From contig CANOCV010000008.1 of the NCBI GenBank assembly GCA_947564465.1, positions 1 through 64,000 on the forward strand: a DNA stretch of 64,000 bases, given 5' to 3'. This stretch comes from an uncultured Roseburia sp. (lineage in GTDB: Bacteria; Bacillota; Clostridia; Lachnospirales; Lachnospiraceae). The notes beneath the pieces are model-generated. The model ran no database searches. It saw only the letters and a list, made by a program, of their open reading frames with translations, and had not been told where the DNA came from. Below are positions 16,657-25,765 of this stretch, piece after piece. Position 1 is the stretch's first letter, and every line of letters starts with the position of its first letter. Made by a program: the position numbers and the translations under genes.

Positions 16657-17651
16657 TTCAATCTCTTCTTCCTAAAAAAACGAAGTGCACAGCATACGCC
16701 GATACACACAGCCAGTACAAGAACCGCACCCACGATTCCGGAAAACGTAGTTCCAAACAAGCTTTGTGATTCGGGAAACGCATAATCCGGCAGCAGCGAG
16801 GTGGTATTTTGAATATTCTCGGCCGCCGCATAAATGCCGTAATCTGCCGCTTCAAGCTCCTCCACTCCCGTCACCTGACCAATCGACCACTCCAGACCGT
16901 CAGGATTGGACGATGCCGCAAGGGACAGGCCTCCTCCGATGAGCAGCGCGAGGGCTCCAAGAATGCCAAGCGTCTTCTTATAAGAAAATCTGCCCGAAGT
17001 TTCCTCTCCTCTGCCGCCCTTTAGCAATCCCGGCCGCGCCTGATACACAAACAAAAGCACCGCAGCGGTAATACATCCCTCTACAAAGCCAATCGCCAGA
17101 TGAATCGGCTGCATTGTAGCCGCAAAAACTGCAAACGGAAGCTCCGTAATGCCTGAAAACAACGTCTCCAAGGTCACGGAAAACGCCCCCATCTGAAGTG
17201 TAAGCATACTTCCGATTATAGAGCCCGCAATAATTGTTCCTGCGCTAAGCTGCCGCCTCATCAGCGGCTTCCAAACCAGAAAATATCCCAAAAAGCACCC
17301 ATAAAATGCCATATTCCATACATTACATCCAAGAGCCAGAAGACCGCCGTCCGCAAAAAGCAGACATTGTATCAGTAATACGCCAATCATCGTCAGAAAT
17401 CCCGCATGCGGTCCAAGCAGCGCCGTTAACATCATTCCCCCGCAAAGATGACCGGAAGAGCCTGTTCCGGGAATCGTAAAATTTATCATCTGCGCCGCAA
17501 AAACGAACGCTCCCATCACGCCCATAAGCGGAATCTTTTTCACATCATTTTCATTTCTTACCTTTTTCACCGAATATGCCGCCGCTGCCGTCGACGCAGC
17601 GTACATTGTCCCGGCCACTGCCGGTGAAACCAGTGCGTCTGCCATATGCAT
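16653..17651 (-). CDS. cbiM: ECF metal-binding component, CbiM fused to a CbiN/PDGLE-like domain
   Basis: 332 residues. The N-terminus MHMADALVSPAV carries the His2 that, in CbiM/NikM, enters the membrane pocket and helps bind metal. Further motifs are INFTIPGTGSSGHLCGG and GPHAGFLTM. The region from about 235 is a second module with a membrane helix, PDGLEW, an extracellular loop and a last helix, equivalent to CbiN. So the auxiliary subunit is fused rather than separate. GGAGGG precedes the ATG, with a promoter at 17684-17712. No cobalamin riboswitch fits in the short upstream gap. Confidence 0.9.
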   Translation of the reverse strand: MHMADALVSPAVAGTMYAASTAAAAYSVKKVRNENDVKKIPLMGVMGAFVFAAQMINFTIPGTGSSGHLCGGMMLTALLGPHAGFLTMIGVLLIQCLLFADGGLLALGCNVWNMAFYGCFLGYFLVWKPLMRRQLSAGTIIAGSIIGSMLTLQMGAFSVTLETLFSGITELPFAVFAATMQPIHLAIGFVEGCITAAVLLFVYQARPGLLKGGRGEETSGRFSYKKTLGILGALALLIGGGLSLAASSNPDGLEWSIGQVTGVEELEAADYGIYAAAENIQNTTSLLPDYAFPESQSLFGTTFSGIVGAVLVLAVCIGVCCALRFFRKKRLK

Positions 17652-17683
17652 AAAAATATCCCTCCTTCGAACCCATATGCTTC

Positions 17684-17712
17684 ATCTTAGCACCGTAAGA
17701 AAGCAGATACAA
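17684..17712 (-). promoter_or_regulatory. Probable promoter of the cbiMQO operon
   Basis: On the minus strand TTGTAT, 17 bases, TAAGAT, ending about 33 bases before the cbiM ATG. The leader is too short for a B12 riboswitch. A hairpin without a T-run (ACAGTTC / GAACTGT, 17756-17777) just upstream may mark the end of glgP. Confidence 0.5.
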
Positions 17713-17778
17713 GCCACCCGGGGGGATATTTATGATTTAGCTTTTCACTTTGTAACAGTTCAAAAAGCCGAACTGTAA

Positions 17779-20250
17779 TTAATCTTCATCTTTCATTTCT
17801 ACTGTAATTTTGTTCAATTTCCAGATATCATCCACATATTCCTGAATCGTACGGTCAGAGGAAAACTTACCTGATTTTGCAACATTTAAAATTGCACTTC
17901 TGGCCCACTTTTTCTCATCCTTATACGCTTCCATAACACGTTTCTGCGCATCGGCATAGGAGCGGAAATCTGCCAAAATAAAATACATATCTGCGCGGTT
18001 TGTACACTGTGTATTTAACAGAGAATTGTACAAATCACGGAACATTTCGGAATCGTTGCGGGAATATGCGCCGTTAATCAGCTGCATCAATACTGTGCGG
18101 ACATCCTGGTCACTGTTAAAAATCTGCATCGGATCATAATCGCGTTTCTGCTCATGCGCAATTACCTCATCCGAACTCATACCGAAGATAAACGCATGCT
18201 CCTCGCCTACCTCTTCCACAATTTCCACGTTGGCGCCGTCCATGGTTCCAAGCGTTAACGCACCGTTTAACATAAACTTCATATTACCTGTTCCGGACGC
18301 CTCCTTGCTTGCCGTCGAAATCTGCTCGCTGACATCCGCCGCCGCAAAAATCATCTCCGCGTTCGATACACGGTAGTCCTCAATAAATACAACTTTAATT
18401 TTTCCGTTAATGCTCTTGTCGTTGTTGACAACGTCCGCAACGGAATTTATCAGCTTGATAGTCAGCTTCGCGTTTTTGTAGCCCGCCGCCGCTTTTGCGC
18501 CGAAAATAAACGTTCTCGGAATGAACTCCATTTCAGGATGCTCTTTTAACTGGTTATACAGATACATTACATGCAAAATGTTTAAAAGCTGACGCTTATA
18601 TTCATGCAGACGCTTTACCTGTACGTCAAAGATAGAGCGCGGATTTACTTCGATTCCGTTATGCTCTAAGATATATTTTGCAAGACGCAGCTTATTCTGA
18701 TACTTAATGTTCATAAACTCCTGCTGAGCCTTCTCATCATCCGCATAGATTGCGAGCTTGTCTATATGGGACAGCTCCGTAACCCAGTCGTTGCCGATAT
18801 GATCTGTCACCCACTTTGCGAGCAGAGGATTTCCATGCATCAGGAAACGACGCTGTGTGATACCGTTTGTCTTATTATTAAATTTCTCCGGGAACATCTG
18901 ATAGAACTCCTTCAGCTCCTGGTTCTTTAAAATCTCCGTATGCAGACGTGCCACGCCGTTGACGGAATATCCCGCGCAAATCGCAAGATGAGCCATCTTC
19001 ACCTGTCCGTCATATACAATCGCCATCTTCTGTACCTTGTTGTGATCTCCAGGGAATTTCTTCTGAATGTCAAGGATAAAGCGGCGGTTAATCTCCTCTA
19101 CAATCTGGTAAATTCTTGGAAGAAGCCTTGAAAAGATCTCAATCGGCCATTTCTCCAGCGCTTCCGCCATAATTGTATGGTTGGTGTACGCGCATGTTCT
19201 TGTCGTAATATTCCATGCGTCATCCCAGTCTAAGCCTTCCTCATCTACAAGAATACGCATCAGCTCCGCAACAGCAACGGTCGGATGCGTGTCGTTCATC
19301 TGAATCGTCACCTTCTCCGGCAGCATATGGATGTCGGAATGAGCCTTCTTAAATCTTGCAATCGCACGCTGTAAGCTTGCAGACACAAAGAAATACTGCT
19401 GTTTCAGACGCAGCTCTTTTCCTGCAATATGGTTATCGTTCGGATACAGAACCTCAACCAGATTCTTTGCAAGATTCTGCTGTTCCACTGCCTTGTGATA
19501 ATCTCCCTTGTCAAAGGAATCCAGCTGGAATACCTCCACCGGCTGAGCATCCCAGATCATCAGCGTATTTACTACGTTATTGTCATATCCTACAATCGGC
19601 ATATCATACGGCACCGCAAGCACAGACTGATAATTCTTCTGTACGAACTTCGTTCTTCCGTCCCCCTGTACCTCTGCCGTTACATAACCGCCGAATTTAA
19701 CCTCAAAGGAATGCTCCGGTCTGCGAAGTTCAAACGGATATCCGTCTTTCAGCCAGTTATCCGGCACCTCCACCTGATATCCGTCCTCAATTTTCTGCTT
19801 AAACATACCGTAACGATAGCGGATTCCACATCCGTATGCCGGATAGCCAAGCGTTGCAAGGGATTCCATAAAGCAGGCTGCCAATCTCCCGAGTCCGCCG
19901 TTTCCGAGCGCCGGGTCCGGCTCCTGATCCTCAATGATATCTAAGTTTAAGCCCATTTCCTCAAGCGCTTCTTTTATATCGTCATAAGCTGTCAGATTGA
20001 TCAGGTTGTTGCCCAAGGCACGTCCCATCAAAAACTCCATGGACATATAGTAAACAAATTTCGGGTCCTCTTTGTCAAATGCCTGTTGTGTCGCGAGCCA
20101 TTCGTCTATAATGACATCCTTCACTGCATACGAAACCGCCTGAAAAATTTCCTGCTGCGTTGCCTCGTCCAATGTTTTTCTAAAAAGTATTTTTACACTC
20201 TCTGTTACACTTTTTTTGAAAGCTTCTTTTTCAAACATTTTGCTTTTCAT
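17779..20250 (-). CDS. glgP: Glycogen/maltodextrin phosphorylase
   Basis: 823 residues from MKSKMFEKEAFKKS, chosen because AAAGGAGGAGCAAGCG precedes that ATG. The enzyme releases glucose-1-phosphate from alpha-1,4-glucans with phosphate and pyridoxal phosphate. The signature EASGTGNMKFMLNGALTLG includes the PLP-binding lysine, and the N-terminal domain has SMEFLMGRALGNNL and DPALGNGGLGRLAACF. There are no other glycogen genes next to it. A GH13 glucosidase lies 25 kb away. It is probably transcribed from its own start in the ileS-glgP gap; promoter not resolved. Confidence 0.97.
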   Translation of the reverse strand: MKSKMFEKEAFKKSVTESVKILFRKTLDEATQQEIFQAVSYAVKDVIIDEWLATQQAFDKEDPKFVYYMSMEFLMGRALGNNLINLTAYDDIKEALEEMGLNLDIIEDQEPDPALGNGGLGRLAACFMESLATLGYPAYGCGIRYRYGMFKQKIEDGYQVEVPDNWLKDGYPFELRRPEHSFEVKFGGYVTAEVQGDGRTKFVQKNYQSVLAVPYDMPIVGYDNNVVNTLMIWDAQPVEVFQLDSFDKGDYHKAVEQQNLAKNLVEVLYPNDNHIAGKELRLKQQYFFVSASLQRAIARFKKAHSDIHMLPEKVTIQMNDTHPTVAVAELMRILVDEEGLDWDDAWNITTRTCAYTNHTIMAEALEKWPIEIFSRLLPRIYQIVEEINRRFILDIQKKFPGDHNKVQKMAIVYDGQVKMAHLAICAGYSVNGVARLHTEILKNQELKEFYQMFPEKFNNKTNGITQRRFLMHGNPLLAKWVTDHIGNDWVTELSHIDKLAIYADDEKAQQEFMNIKYQNKLRLAKYILEHNGIEVNPRSIFDVQVKRLHEYKRQLLNILHVMYLYNQLKEHPEMEFIPRTFIFGAKAAAGYKNAKLTIKLINSVADVVNNDKSINGKIKVVFIEDYRVSNAEMIFAAADVSEQISTASKEASGTGNMKFMLNGALTLGTMDGANVEIVEEVGEEHAFIFGMSSDEVIAHEQKRDYDPMQIFNSDQDVRTVLMQLINGAYSRNDSEMFRDLYNSLLNTQCTNRADMYFILADFRSYADAQKRVMEAYKDEKKWARSAILNVAKSGKFSSDRTIQEYVDDIWKLNKITVEMKDED

Positions 20251-20286
20251 CGCTTGCTCCTCCTTTGGATAATCGCCTTGTTTCAG

Positions 20287-20314
20287 AAAAAAAGGGGAGC
20301 GGGCTCTCCTCTTT
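20287..20314 (-). terminator. Probable terminator of ileS
   Basis: On the minus strand AAAGAGGAG, loop, CTCCCCTTT, then a run of T. The stem has one mismatch. It lies about 25 bases past the ileS stop and before the glgP ribosome binding site. Confidence 0.55.
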
Positions 20315-20338
20315 CCGACTCCTCTTTTTCCATTTTTC

Positions 20339-23300
20339 TTACCTTTTCTCGACTCCGAGTAAAACTTTTTCACCATTAATATTCCATTCCTTCTGATATC
20401 CGGTTACATCACCGGAAATAATTTCTTCCGCAAGTACATCCTGGCAGATTTCACCGCCAAACTTCTCAAAGACCGTCTTCACTTTATCCTCTGCCTTATA
20501 TGATACGGTGATCTTATCCATTACCTCAAATCCTGCTTCTTTTCTCATCGTCTGGACTTTACTGATGATTTCCCGTACAAAACCTTCCTCCAGCAGCTCC
20601 GGTGTCAGATTCGTGTCGAGAACAACGGTTACTTCATTATCACCCTCCGTCATGTAGCCTTCCATCTGTGTCATAGTGATAAGCAAATCCTCTTCACATA
20701 ATACTACTTCTTCATTTATGCTGTCAAGTTTCAACCCGCCGTTCTTTTTCAATTCCGCCATCGCTGCATTGCCGTCAAGCTCCGATAACGCCTTTTGAAT
20801 CTGGCCTAAGTATTTTCCATACTTCGGTCCCACAGTGCGCAGCTGCGGCTTAAAGGTATAACTTGTATATGAACTGACATCGTCGGTAAAGCTTACTTTC
20901 TTAACATTCAGCTCATCCTCGATAATTTCGGTAAAATACCCCGAAAGCTCGTACGGCGCTTTTACATACATTGTCCCGATCGGCTGACGGTTCTTGATAT
21001 TAGCCGCATTGCGGCAGGCACGCCCCATCACGACTACCTTTAGTACCTCCCGCATATTTTTCTCTAACTCTTTATCAATTGCAGTCTCATCGGCTGTCGG
21101 ATAATCACAGAGATGAACGCTCTTTGGCTCCTCCTTGTTGATGCTGCACACCAGATTGCGGTAAATTTCTTCCGCCATAAACGGAATCATCGGCGCGGCT
21201 GCCTTACATACCGTCACAAGGGCCGTATACAACGTCATATAGGCATTGATTTTATCCTGCTCCATGCCCTTCGCCCAGAAACGTTCACGGCTGCGTCTTA
21301 CATACCAGTTGCTCATCTCGTCCACAAATTCGTCCAACGCCCTTGCCGCCTCCGGAATCCTGTAATTTCCAAGATTGTCATCCACGGTCTGAATCAGCGT
21401 ATTCATCTTAGAAAGGAGCCATTTATCCATAACGGAAAGCTTTTCATAATCCAATGTATATTTTGTCGCGTCAAATCCGTCGATATTTGCGTAGAGCACA
21501 AAGAACGCGTAGGTATTCCAGAGCGTTCCGAGGAACTTACGCTGTCCCTCCTGCACTGCCTTGCCATGGAAACGGTTCGGAAGCCACGGCGCAGAATTTA
21601 TATAGAAATACCAGCGGATCGCGTCTGCACCGTATGTCTCTAAAGCTTCAAACGGATCGACTGCATTTCCTTTGGATTTGCTCATTTTTTGTCCGTTCTC
21701 ATCCTGCACATGTCCAAGCACGATTACATTCTCATAAGGCGCCTTGTTAAATAAAAGCGTGGATTCCGCCATAAGCGAATAAAACCAGCCGCGCGTCTGA
21801 TCCACTGCCTCGGAAATGAACTGCGCCGGAAACTGCTGCTCAAACACTTCCTTGTTCTCAAACGGATAATGATGCTGTGCAAACGGCATCGCACCCGAAT
21901 CAAACCAACAGTCAATTACCTCCGGCACTCTGTGCATAATTTTGCCGCAGTCCGGACATTTCATCGTCACTTCATCAATGTACGGTCTGTGAAGCTCCAC
22001 CTTCTCTACCTCAGGATTTCCGCATCTTCCTGCAAGCTCCTTGCGGCTTCCGATCGCCTCCTGGTGTCCGCATTCGCATTCCCATACATTCAGCGGCGTT
22101 CCCCAGTACCGGTTACGGGAAATTCCCCAGTCCTGAATATTCTCAAGCCAGTCTCCGAAACGGCCTTTTCCGATAGACTCCGGTATCCAGTTTACCGTGT
22201 TGTTGTTTCGGATCAGATCCTCTTTGACTTCTGTCATTTTGATAAACCAGGATTCTCTCGCATAGTAGATAAGCGGCGTATCACAACGCCAGCAATGCGG
22301 ATAATCATGCTCGAACTTCGGCGCGTCAAACAAAAGTCCTTTCTCATCCAAATCCTTTAAGATCATCGGATCCGCTTTCTTGACAAATACTCCCGCATAG
22401 CTTGTCTCCTCTGTCAGCTCACCCTTGCCGTTTACAAGCTGCACAAACGGAAGCTCATACGCACGCCCAACCTTTGCGTCATCCTCACCAAAAGCCGGAG
22501 CAATGTGGACGATACCCGTACCGTCTGTCATGGTTACATAGGAGTCACACGTAATGTAATGCGCTTTTTTTCTCTGTTTGGTTATGATTTCATTTGCAAA
22601 ATCAAACAACGGCTCATATTCTTTATATTCAAGCGCCTTTCCCTCACAGGACTCTAATATCTCGTACGCCCCTGTCTCCTTCTCTCCGAGCGTCTTATCC
22701 AGCAATGCCTGTGCCATATAATAAGTATAACCGTCCTGCGCCTTTACCTTACAATAAATTTCATCCGGATTTACACAGAGCGCGACATTGCTTGGAAGCG
22801 TCCACGGCGTCGTTGTCCATGCCAGAAAATATGCGTCCTCACCCACAACCTTAAAGCGAACAACCGCAGAACGCTCTTTGACTGTCTTATATCCCTGCGC
22901 CACCTCCTGAGACGAAAGCGGCGTTCCGCATCTCGGGCAGTACGGCACAATCTTAAATCCCTTGTACAAAAGCTTCTTATCCCAAATCTGCTTCAGCGCC
23001 CACCATTCGGATTCGATAAAATTATCATCATAGGTCACATAGGGATCATCCATGTCCGCCCAAAAACCGACGGTCCCCGAAAAATCCTCCCACATACCCT
23101 TGTACTTCCAGACAGATTCCTTACATTTTTTGATAAACGGCTCCATACCGTATTCCTCGATCTGCTCCTTGCCGTTTAATCCCAGGAGCTTCTCAACCTC
23201 CAGCTCCACCGGGAGTCCATGCGTATCCCAGCCGGCTTTTCTCGGAACCATTTTCCCCTTCATGGTCTGGTAACGCGGAATCATATCCTTGATCACTCGA

Positions 23301-23482
23301 GTCAGCACGTGTCCGATATGAGGCTTGCCGTTTGCCGTCGGCGGTCCATCATAAAACGTATAAACCTCGCCATCTTTACGGTTTTCCATGCTCTTTTTGA
23401 AAATGTCATTCTCACGCCAGAACTTTTCTACTTCTTTTTCTCTGTCTACAAAGTTCAAATTGCTGTCAACTTTCTTATACAT
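20339..23482 (-). CDS. ileS: Isoleucyl-tRNA synthetase, IleRS2 (eukaryote-like) class
   Basis: 1047 residues from MYKKVDSNLNF. GGAGGAGAGTC precedes the ATG, and the longer frame reads into repeat C and is rejected. It has HIGH in PTANGKPHIGH (55-58), the editing domain, KMSKSKGNAVDP, and a long C-terminal region. The phrases GLPVELEVEK, CKESVWKYKGMWEDFS and GTPLSSQEVAQGYK and the length fit the IleRS2 class found in eukaryotes and many Clostridia rather than the ~930-residue IleRS1. IleRS2 enzymes are generally much less sensitive to mupirocin (known for the class; untested here). It is controlled by the T-box at 23836-24128, with about 350 bases of repeats in between. Confidence 0.97.
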   Translation of the reverse strand: MYKKVDSNLNFVDREKEVEKFWRENDIFKKSMENRKDGEVYTFYDGPPTANGKPHIGHVLTRVIKDMIPRYQTMKGKMVPRKAGWDTHGLPVELEVEKLLGLNGKEQIEEYGMEPFIKKCKESVWKYKGMWEDFSGTVGFWADMDDPYVTYDDNFIESEWWALKQIWDKKLLYKGFKIVPYCPRCGTPLSSQEVAQGYKTVKERSAVVRFKVVGEDAYFLAWTTTPWTLPSNVALCVNPDEIYCKVKAQDGYTYYMAQALLDKTLGEKETGAYEILESCEGKALEYKEYEPLFDFANEIITKQRKKAHYITCDSYVTMTDGTGIVHIAPAFGEDDAKVGRAYELPFVQLVNGKGELTEETSYAGVFVKKADPMILKDLDEKGLLFDAPKFEHDYPHCWRCDTPLIYYARESWFIKMTEVKEDLIRNNNTVNWIPESIGKGRFGDWLENIQDWGISRNRYWGTPLNVWECECGHQEAIGSRKELAGRCGNPEVEKVELHRPYIDEVTMKCPDCGKIMHRVPEVIDCWFDSGAMPFAQHHYPFENKEVFEQQFPAQFISEAVDQTRGWFYSLMAESTLLFNKAPYENVIVLGHVQDENGQKMSKSKGNAVDPFEALETYGADAIRWYFYINSAPWLPNRFHGKAVQEGQRKFLGTLWNTYAFFVLYANIDGFDATKYTLDYEKLSVMDKWLLSKMNTLIQTVDDNLGNYRIPEAARALDEFVDEMSNWYVRRSRERFWAKGMEQDKINAYMTLYTALVTVCKAAAPMIPFMAEEIYRNLVCSINKEEPKSVHLCDYPTADETAIDKELEKNMREVLKVVVMGRACRNAANIKNRQPIGTMYVKAPYELSGYFTEIIEDELNVKKVSFTDDVSSYTSYTFKPQLRTVGPKYGKYLGQIQKALSELDGNAAMAELKKNGGLKLDSINEEVVLCEEDLLITMTQMEGYMTEGDNEVTVVLDTNLTPELLEEGFVREIISKVQTMRKEAGFEVMDKITVSYKAEDKVKTVFEKFGGEICQDVLAEEIISGDVTGYQKEWNINGEKVLLGVEKR

Positions 23483-23509
23483 GACTCTCCTCCATAATTT
23501 TAGTAAAGT

Positions 23510-23567
23510 CTTTCCTATGATACTTACGGAACCTGTCACCGGCAGCTTCCTTCAGATGCATGGCAAG
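23510..23567. repeat. Type A right end plus type C repeat (copy C2)
   Basis: CTTTCCTATGATA (23510-23522) is joined directly to CTTACGGAACCTGTCACCGG and on to GATGCATGGCAAG. The same A-end/C junction recurs at 23778-23835. So this 58-bp unit and the next full A plus C form a partial tandem duplication of about 268 bp, directly upstream of the ileS ribosome binding site. Confidence 0.9.
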
Positions 23568-23790
23568 AACAAAAGTGCGCTTCGCACACCTTCGCGGATT
23601 AACAACTTTCAATGCGCAGCTTTTGTTTCCGCGCGCGGATTTGTCCTAAGGGGTACCAGGCTTGCCTGGGGGATTCCTTAGGACTATTGCAAAGCAATAA
23701 ATTCCTCTTGCATCCGTGCGCATAAGCTTTTATATCATAGGAAAGTCGTAGGTTTTAGCACTTCACAGTAACAAGGTCTTTCCTATGATA
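23568..23790. repeat. Dispersed repeat type A, longest copy (A4)
   Basis: This is the fullest copy: AACAAAAGTGCGCTTCGCAC, CAATGCGCAGCTTTTGTTTC, the nested hairpin GTCCTAAGG / CCTTAGGAC (about 23650-23691), CTATTGCAAAGCAATA, GTGCGCATAAGC, and the terminal inverted pair TATCATAGGAAAG / CTTTCCTATGATA. It has no open reading frame and no transposase. Its size and multiple hairpins suit a nonautonomous or REP/RIP-like element. Confidence 0.88.
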
Positions 23791-23835
23791 CTTACGGAAC
23801 CTGCCACCGGCAGCTTCCTTCAGATGCATGGCAAC
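23791..23835. repeat. Dispersed palindromic repeat type C, copy C3
   Basis: Identical to the type C consensus (CTTACGGAACCTGCC, GGCAGCTTCC, GATGCATGGCAAC). It begins directly after the U-tract of the ileS T-box terminator on the minus strand. Confidence 0.9.
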
Positions 23836-24128
23836 AAAAAAGCTTCCGCCCTGTAAAAAGGACGAAAGCTCATTATCTTCGTTCACCACCTTATTACAAT
23901 GTACTTAAGGGTATCCCTGCATACACGCCTTCCGTAACGGGGAAGCGCCGTCAGCCTCTACTCGCCTGTTTTTCATGCTTTCGGACCGCAACTTAGAAGT
24001 GATCTTCACCAATGCCATACTCGTACCGGCTCCCACCTTACCCGGCTCTCTGCGACTTTCCGTCAATGGTTACTGTCTTCGTCATCGTCTTTCACAGTGT
24101 TATTTGAGGAATTTTCTAATTCCAAAGT
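23836..24128 (-). promoter_or_regulatory. T-box leader of ileS (specifier AUC)
   Basis: On the minus strand: the GACGATGACGAAGACAGTA region of stem I, CAGAGAGCCGGG, the specifier loop GTGAAG-ATC-ACTTCT (ATC at 24001-24003, an isoleucine codon), and GAGTAGAGGCTGACGGCG. A T-box sequence AAGGTGGTGAACGAAG follows (about 23880-23896). The terminator is AGCTTTCGTCC / GGGCGGAAGCT with a T6 run (23836-23870). The T-box keeps the TGGT needed to pair with the tRNA end but departs from the usual TGGTACCGCG. Specifier and gene agree, so the assignment is firm. Confidence 0.92.
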
Positions 24129-24134
24129 ATATTC

Positions 24135-24164
24135 AGTATAAAACTATCTATCTATGTTTGTCAA
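24135..24164 (-). promoter_or_regulatory. Promoter of the ileS T-box transcript
   Basis: On the minus strand TTGACA (24159-24164), 18 bases, TATACT (24135-24140), giving an RNA start near 24128. Confidence 0.75.
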
Positions 24165-24224
24165 TAAATTTTTTAATAACAGTTTGACAATCGGCAATCC
24201 CGATAATAAAACTATAACCTGAAA

Positions 24225-24857
24225 TCATTCTATACTGCTTAAAACACCCATTTCCACCTCATACACCCGATCACATAACACCTCAATATCAAAGGAGTTA
24301 TGCGAAGATATCAGTATACATTTCCCTCTCTTTTTTTCCTCCAGAAGGAGCGAGCGAATCTTTGCCGACATCTGCTTATCCAGACCATTGAAAGGCTCAT
24401 CCAAAACCAATATCGACGGATTTTCCATTAACGCCTGTGCAATTCCAAGACGCTGGCGCATCCCAAGAGAATATTTTCTGACCGGCAATCTCAATTTCCA
24501 ATCAAGCCCTACCAAGTCCATACTCTTTTTAATCTGCGCATCATCAATCATGTCACGCAGATTCGCCAATATCTTCAAATTCTTATATCCACTGTAATAA
24601 GGCATAAATCCCGGTGTCTCGATCACTAAGCCGATATCGTTCGGAAAATCAATATCTCTTCCAAGCTCTTTTTCATTTACTCGAATTGTCCCCGTAAACG
24701 CAGTCTGAAAGCCGCAAATGCATTTCATTATCATGGTTTTTCCGGAACCATTACAGCCGACCAGACCAACAATCTCGCCCGCATTCACCTGGAGATTAAT
24801 ATCATTTAATAATTTGTGCTTTTTTAATTCTAATGCAACATGCTCCACACGAATCAT
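24225..24857 (-). CDS. ABC transporter ATP-binding protein (210 residues)
   Basis: Starts at MIRVEHVALELKKHK with GGAGGAG upstream; the longer frame lies within the permease gene and is rejected. Walker A GLVGCNGSGKT, signature YSLGMRQRLGIAQA and Walker B ILVLDEPFNGLD are intact. The length is short for an exporter ATPase, the C-terminus stopping soon after the switch His region (SSHNSFDIEVLCDRVYEVE). Its start overlaps the permease stop by four bases. It is the last of five coupled genes and should power the two permeases upstream. Most like BcrA/LanF-type exporters in size and motifs; substrate unknown. Confidence 0.9.
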   Translation of the reverse strand: MIRVEHVALELKKHKLLNDINLQVNAGEIVGLVGCNGSGKTMIMKCICGFQTAFTGTIRVNEKELGRDIDFPNDIGLVIETPGFMPYYSGYKNLKILANLRDMIDDAQIKKSMDLVGLDWKLRLPVRKYSLGMRQRLGIAQALMENPSILVLDEPFNGLDKQMSAKIRSLLLEEKKRGKCILISSHNSFDIEVLCDRVYEVEMGVLSSIE

Positions 24858-25765
24858 TCCGTTTTCTCCTCCCACAAAATATCTAACGGCACATCTTTTG
24901 CACGCCTGTAAATCAATCCATTCACGATTATGAGACATCCAAAAAAGAAAAGGATTGATCCCCATATCGGAAATACATATTGTCTGTAATAAATCTGATA
25001 ATGTAACCATACAATCGTATGTCCTGACGGAAACAGCCACATGAGAGGACTCCTTAATGCAGCGAATGCTGTACCGACTGCAATTAACGCTATTTCAACC
25101 CATAGCATTAGCTTTTTTTTCGCATACAAGGAAGCAAGCAAAATAACCGCCCCCCACAACAGCAAATAAAGCAGCAGCAAACCATATGTGAGCGCAAATG
25201 CCTGAAACGGCGGCATCTGATTATACAATTGACCGGGAATCAAATTATTCATATATACGACCACTCCCTGTCCCTTGCGGAGGGAATCGTAATTGGTAGT
25301 GACAATACTCCATCCATTGATCAAATATGCATCGCAAAAAACCTGCACACAGCTTGAAAGAATCAGCAGTAAAAGATATGTTCCCACACTGGTAAACTGA
25401 AACAACAATTCTCCCAATACCCAGTTCATTCTGCCAGCCCTCGGCAATAGGTAATAGAGATTGGAACTGACATGCGGAAAATCGGACGTCAGGATTAAAT
25501 AAAAAAGCGGCAGCAGCAGTAAAATAACTCCGGAATTGCCAATTGCAATCGCCGGTTCCACCAGATTGATAATCTGATCGATATCCTCCGCAGCCGCTAA
25601 CATCGGACAAATAACCAGTTCCCTCATCAATACCAGCAAGATAATAATAACAATCCATTTTGAATTGAGAATCCATCGCATATATTCATCCTTAAAAATG
25701 CGAACCACTATTTTTCCCGAAATTTTCCCATTGTTTTGCATCAGCTTTTTGATATCACGTTCCAT
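24854..25765 (-). CDS. ABC-2-like membrane permease, unknown substrate
   Basis: 303 residues from MERDIKKLMQNNGK (GGGGAGG upstream). About six to seven hydrophobic segments are visible, with a large loop between segments 4 and 5 that includes NNLIPGQLYNQMPPFQAF. No conserved enzymatic motif. It overlaps the preceding permease gene by 11 bases and the ATPase gene by 4, so the three are translationally coupled. The paired permeases of different sequence plus one ATPase resemble the LanE/LanG/LanF or BcrA/BcrB arrangement. That is a similarity of layout, not a sequence-based assignment. Confidence 0.8.
   Translation of the reverse strand: MERDIKKLMQNNGKISGKIVVRIFKDEYMRWILNSKWIVIIILLVLMRELVICPMLAAAEDIDQIINLVEPAIAIGNSGVILLLLPLFYLILTSDFPHVSSNLYYLLPRAGRMNWVLGELLFQFTSVGTYLLLLILSSCVQVFCDAYLINGWSIVTTNYDSLRKGQGVVVYMNNLIPGQLYNQMPPFQAFALTYGLLLLYLLLWGAVILLASLYAKKKLMLWVEIALIAVGTAFAALRSPLMWLFPSGHTIVWLHYQIYYRQYVFPIWGSILFFFGCLIIVNGLIYRRAKDVPLDILWEEKTE

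Noticed and set aside
17652..17778. Cobalamin or NiCo riboswitch before cbiM
   Set aside because: The gap is about 125 bases and lacks the B12-box or NiCo-like conserved sequences I could recognise.
20339..23539. Longer ileS frame beginning MTGSVSIIG
   Set aside because: The extension is repeat sequence. The ATG at 23482 has GGAGGAGAGTC before it.
24225..25040. Longer ATPase frame beginning MAVSVRTYDCM
   Set aside because: The 61 extra codons lie within the permease gene in another frame. MIRVEHV has a Shine-Dalgarno and the normal ABC start.
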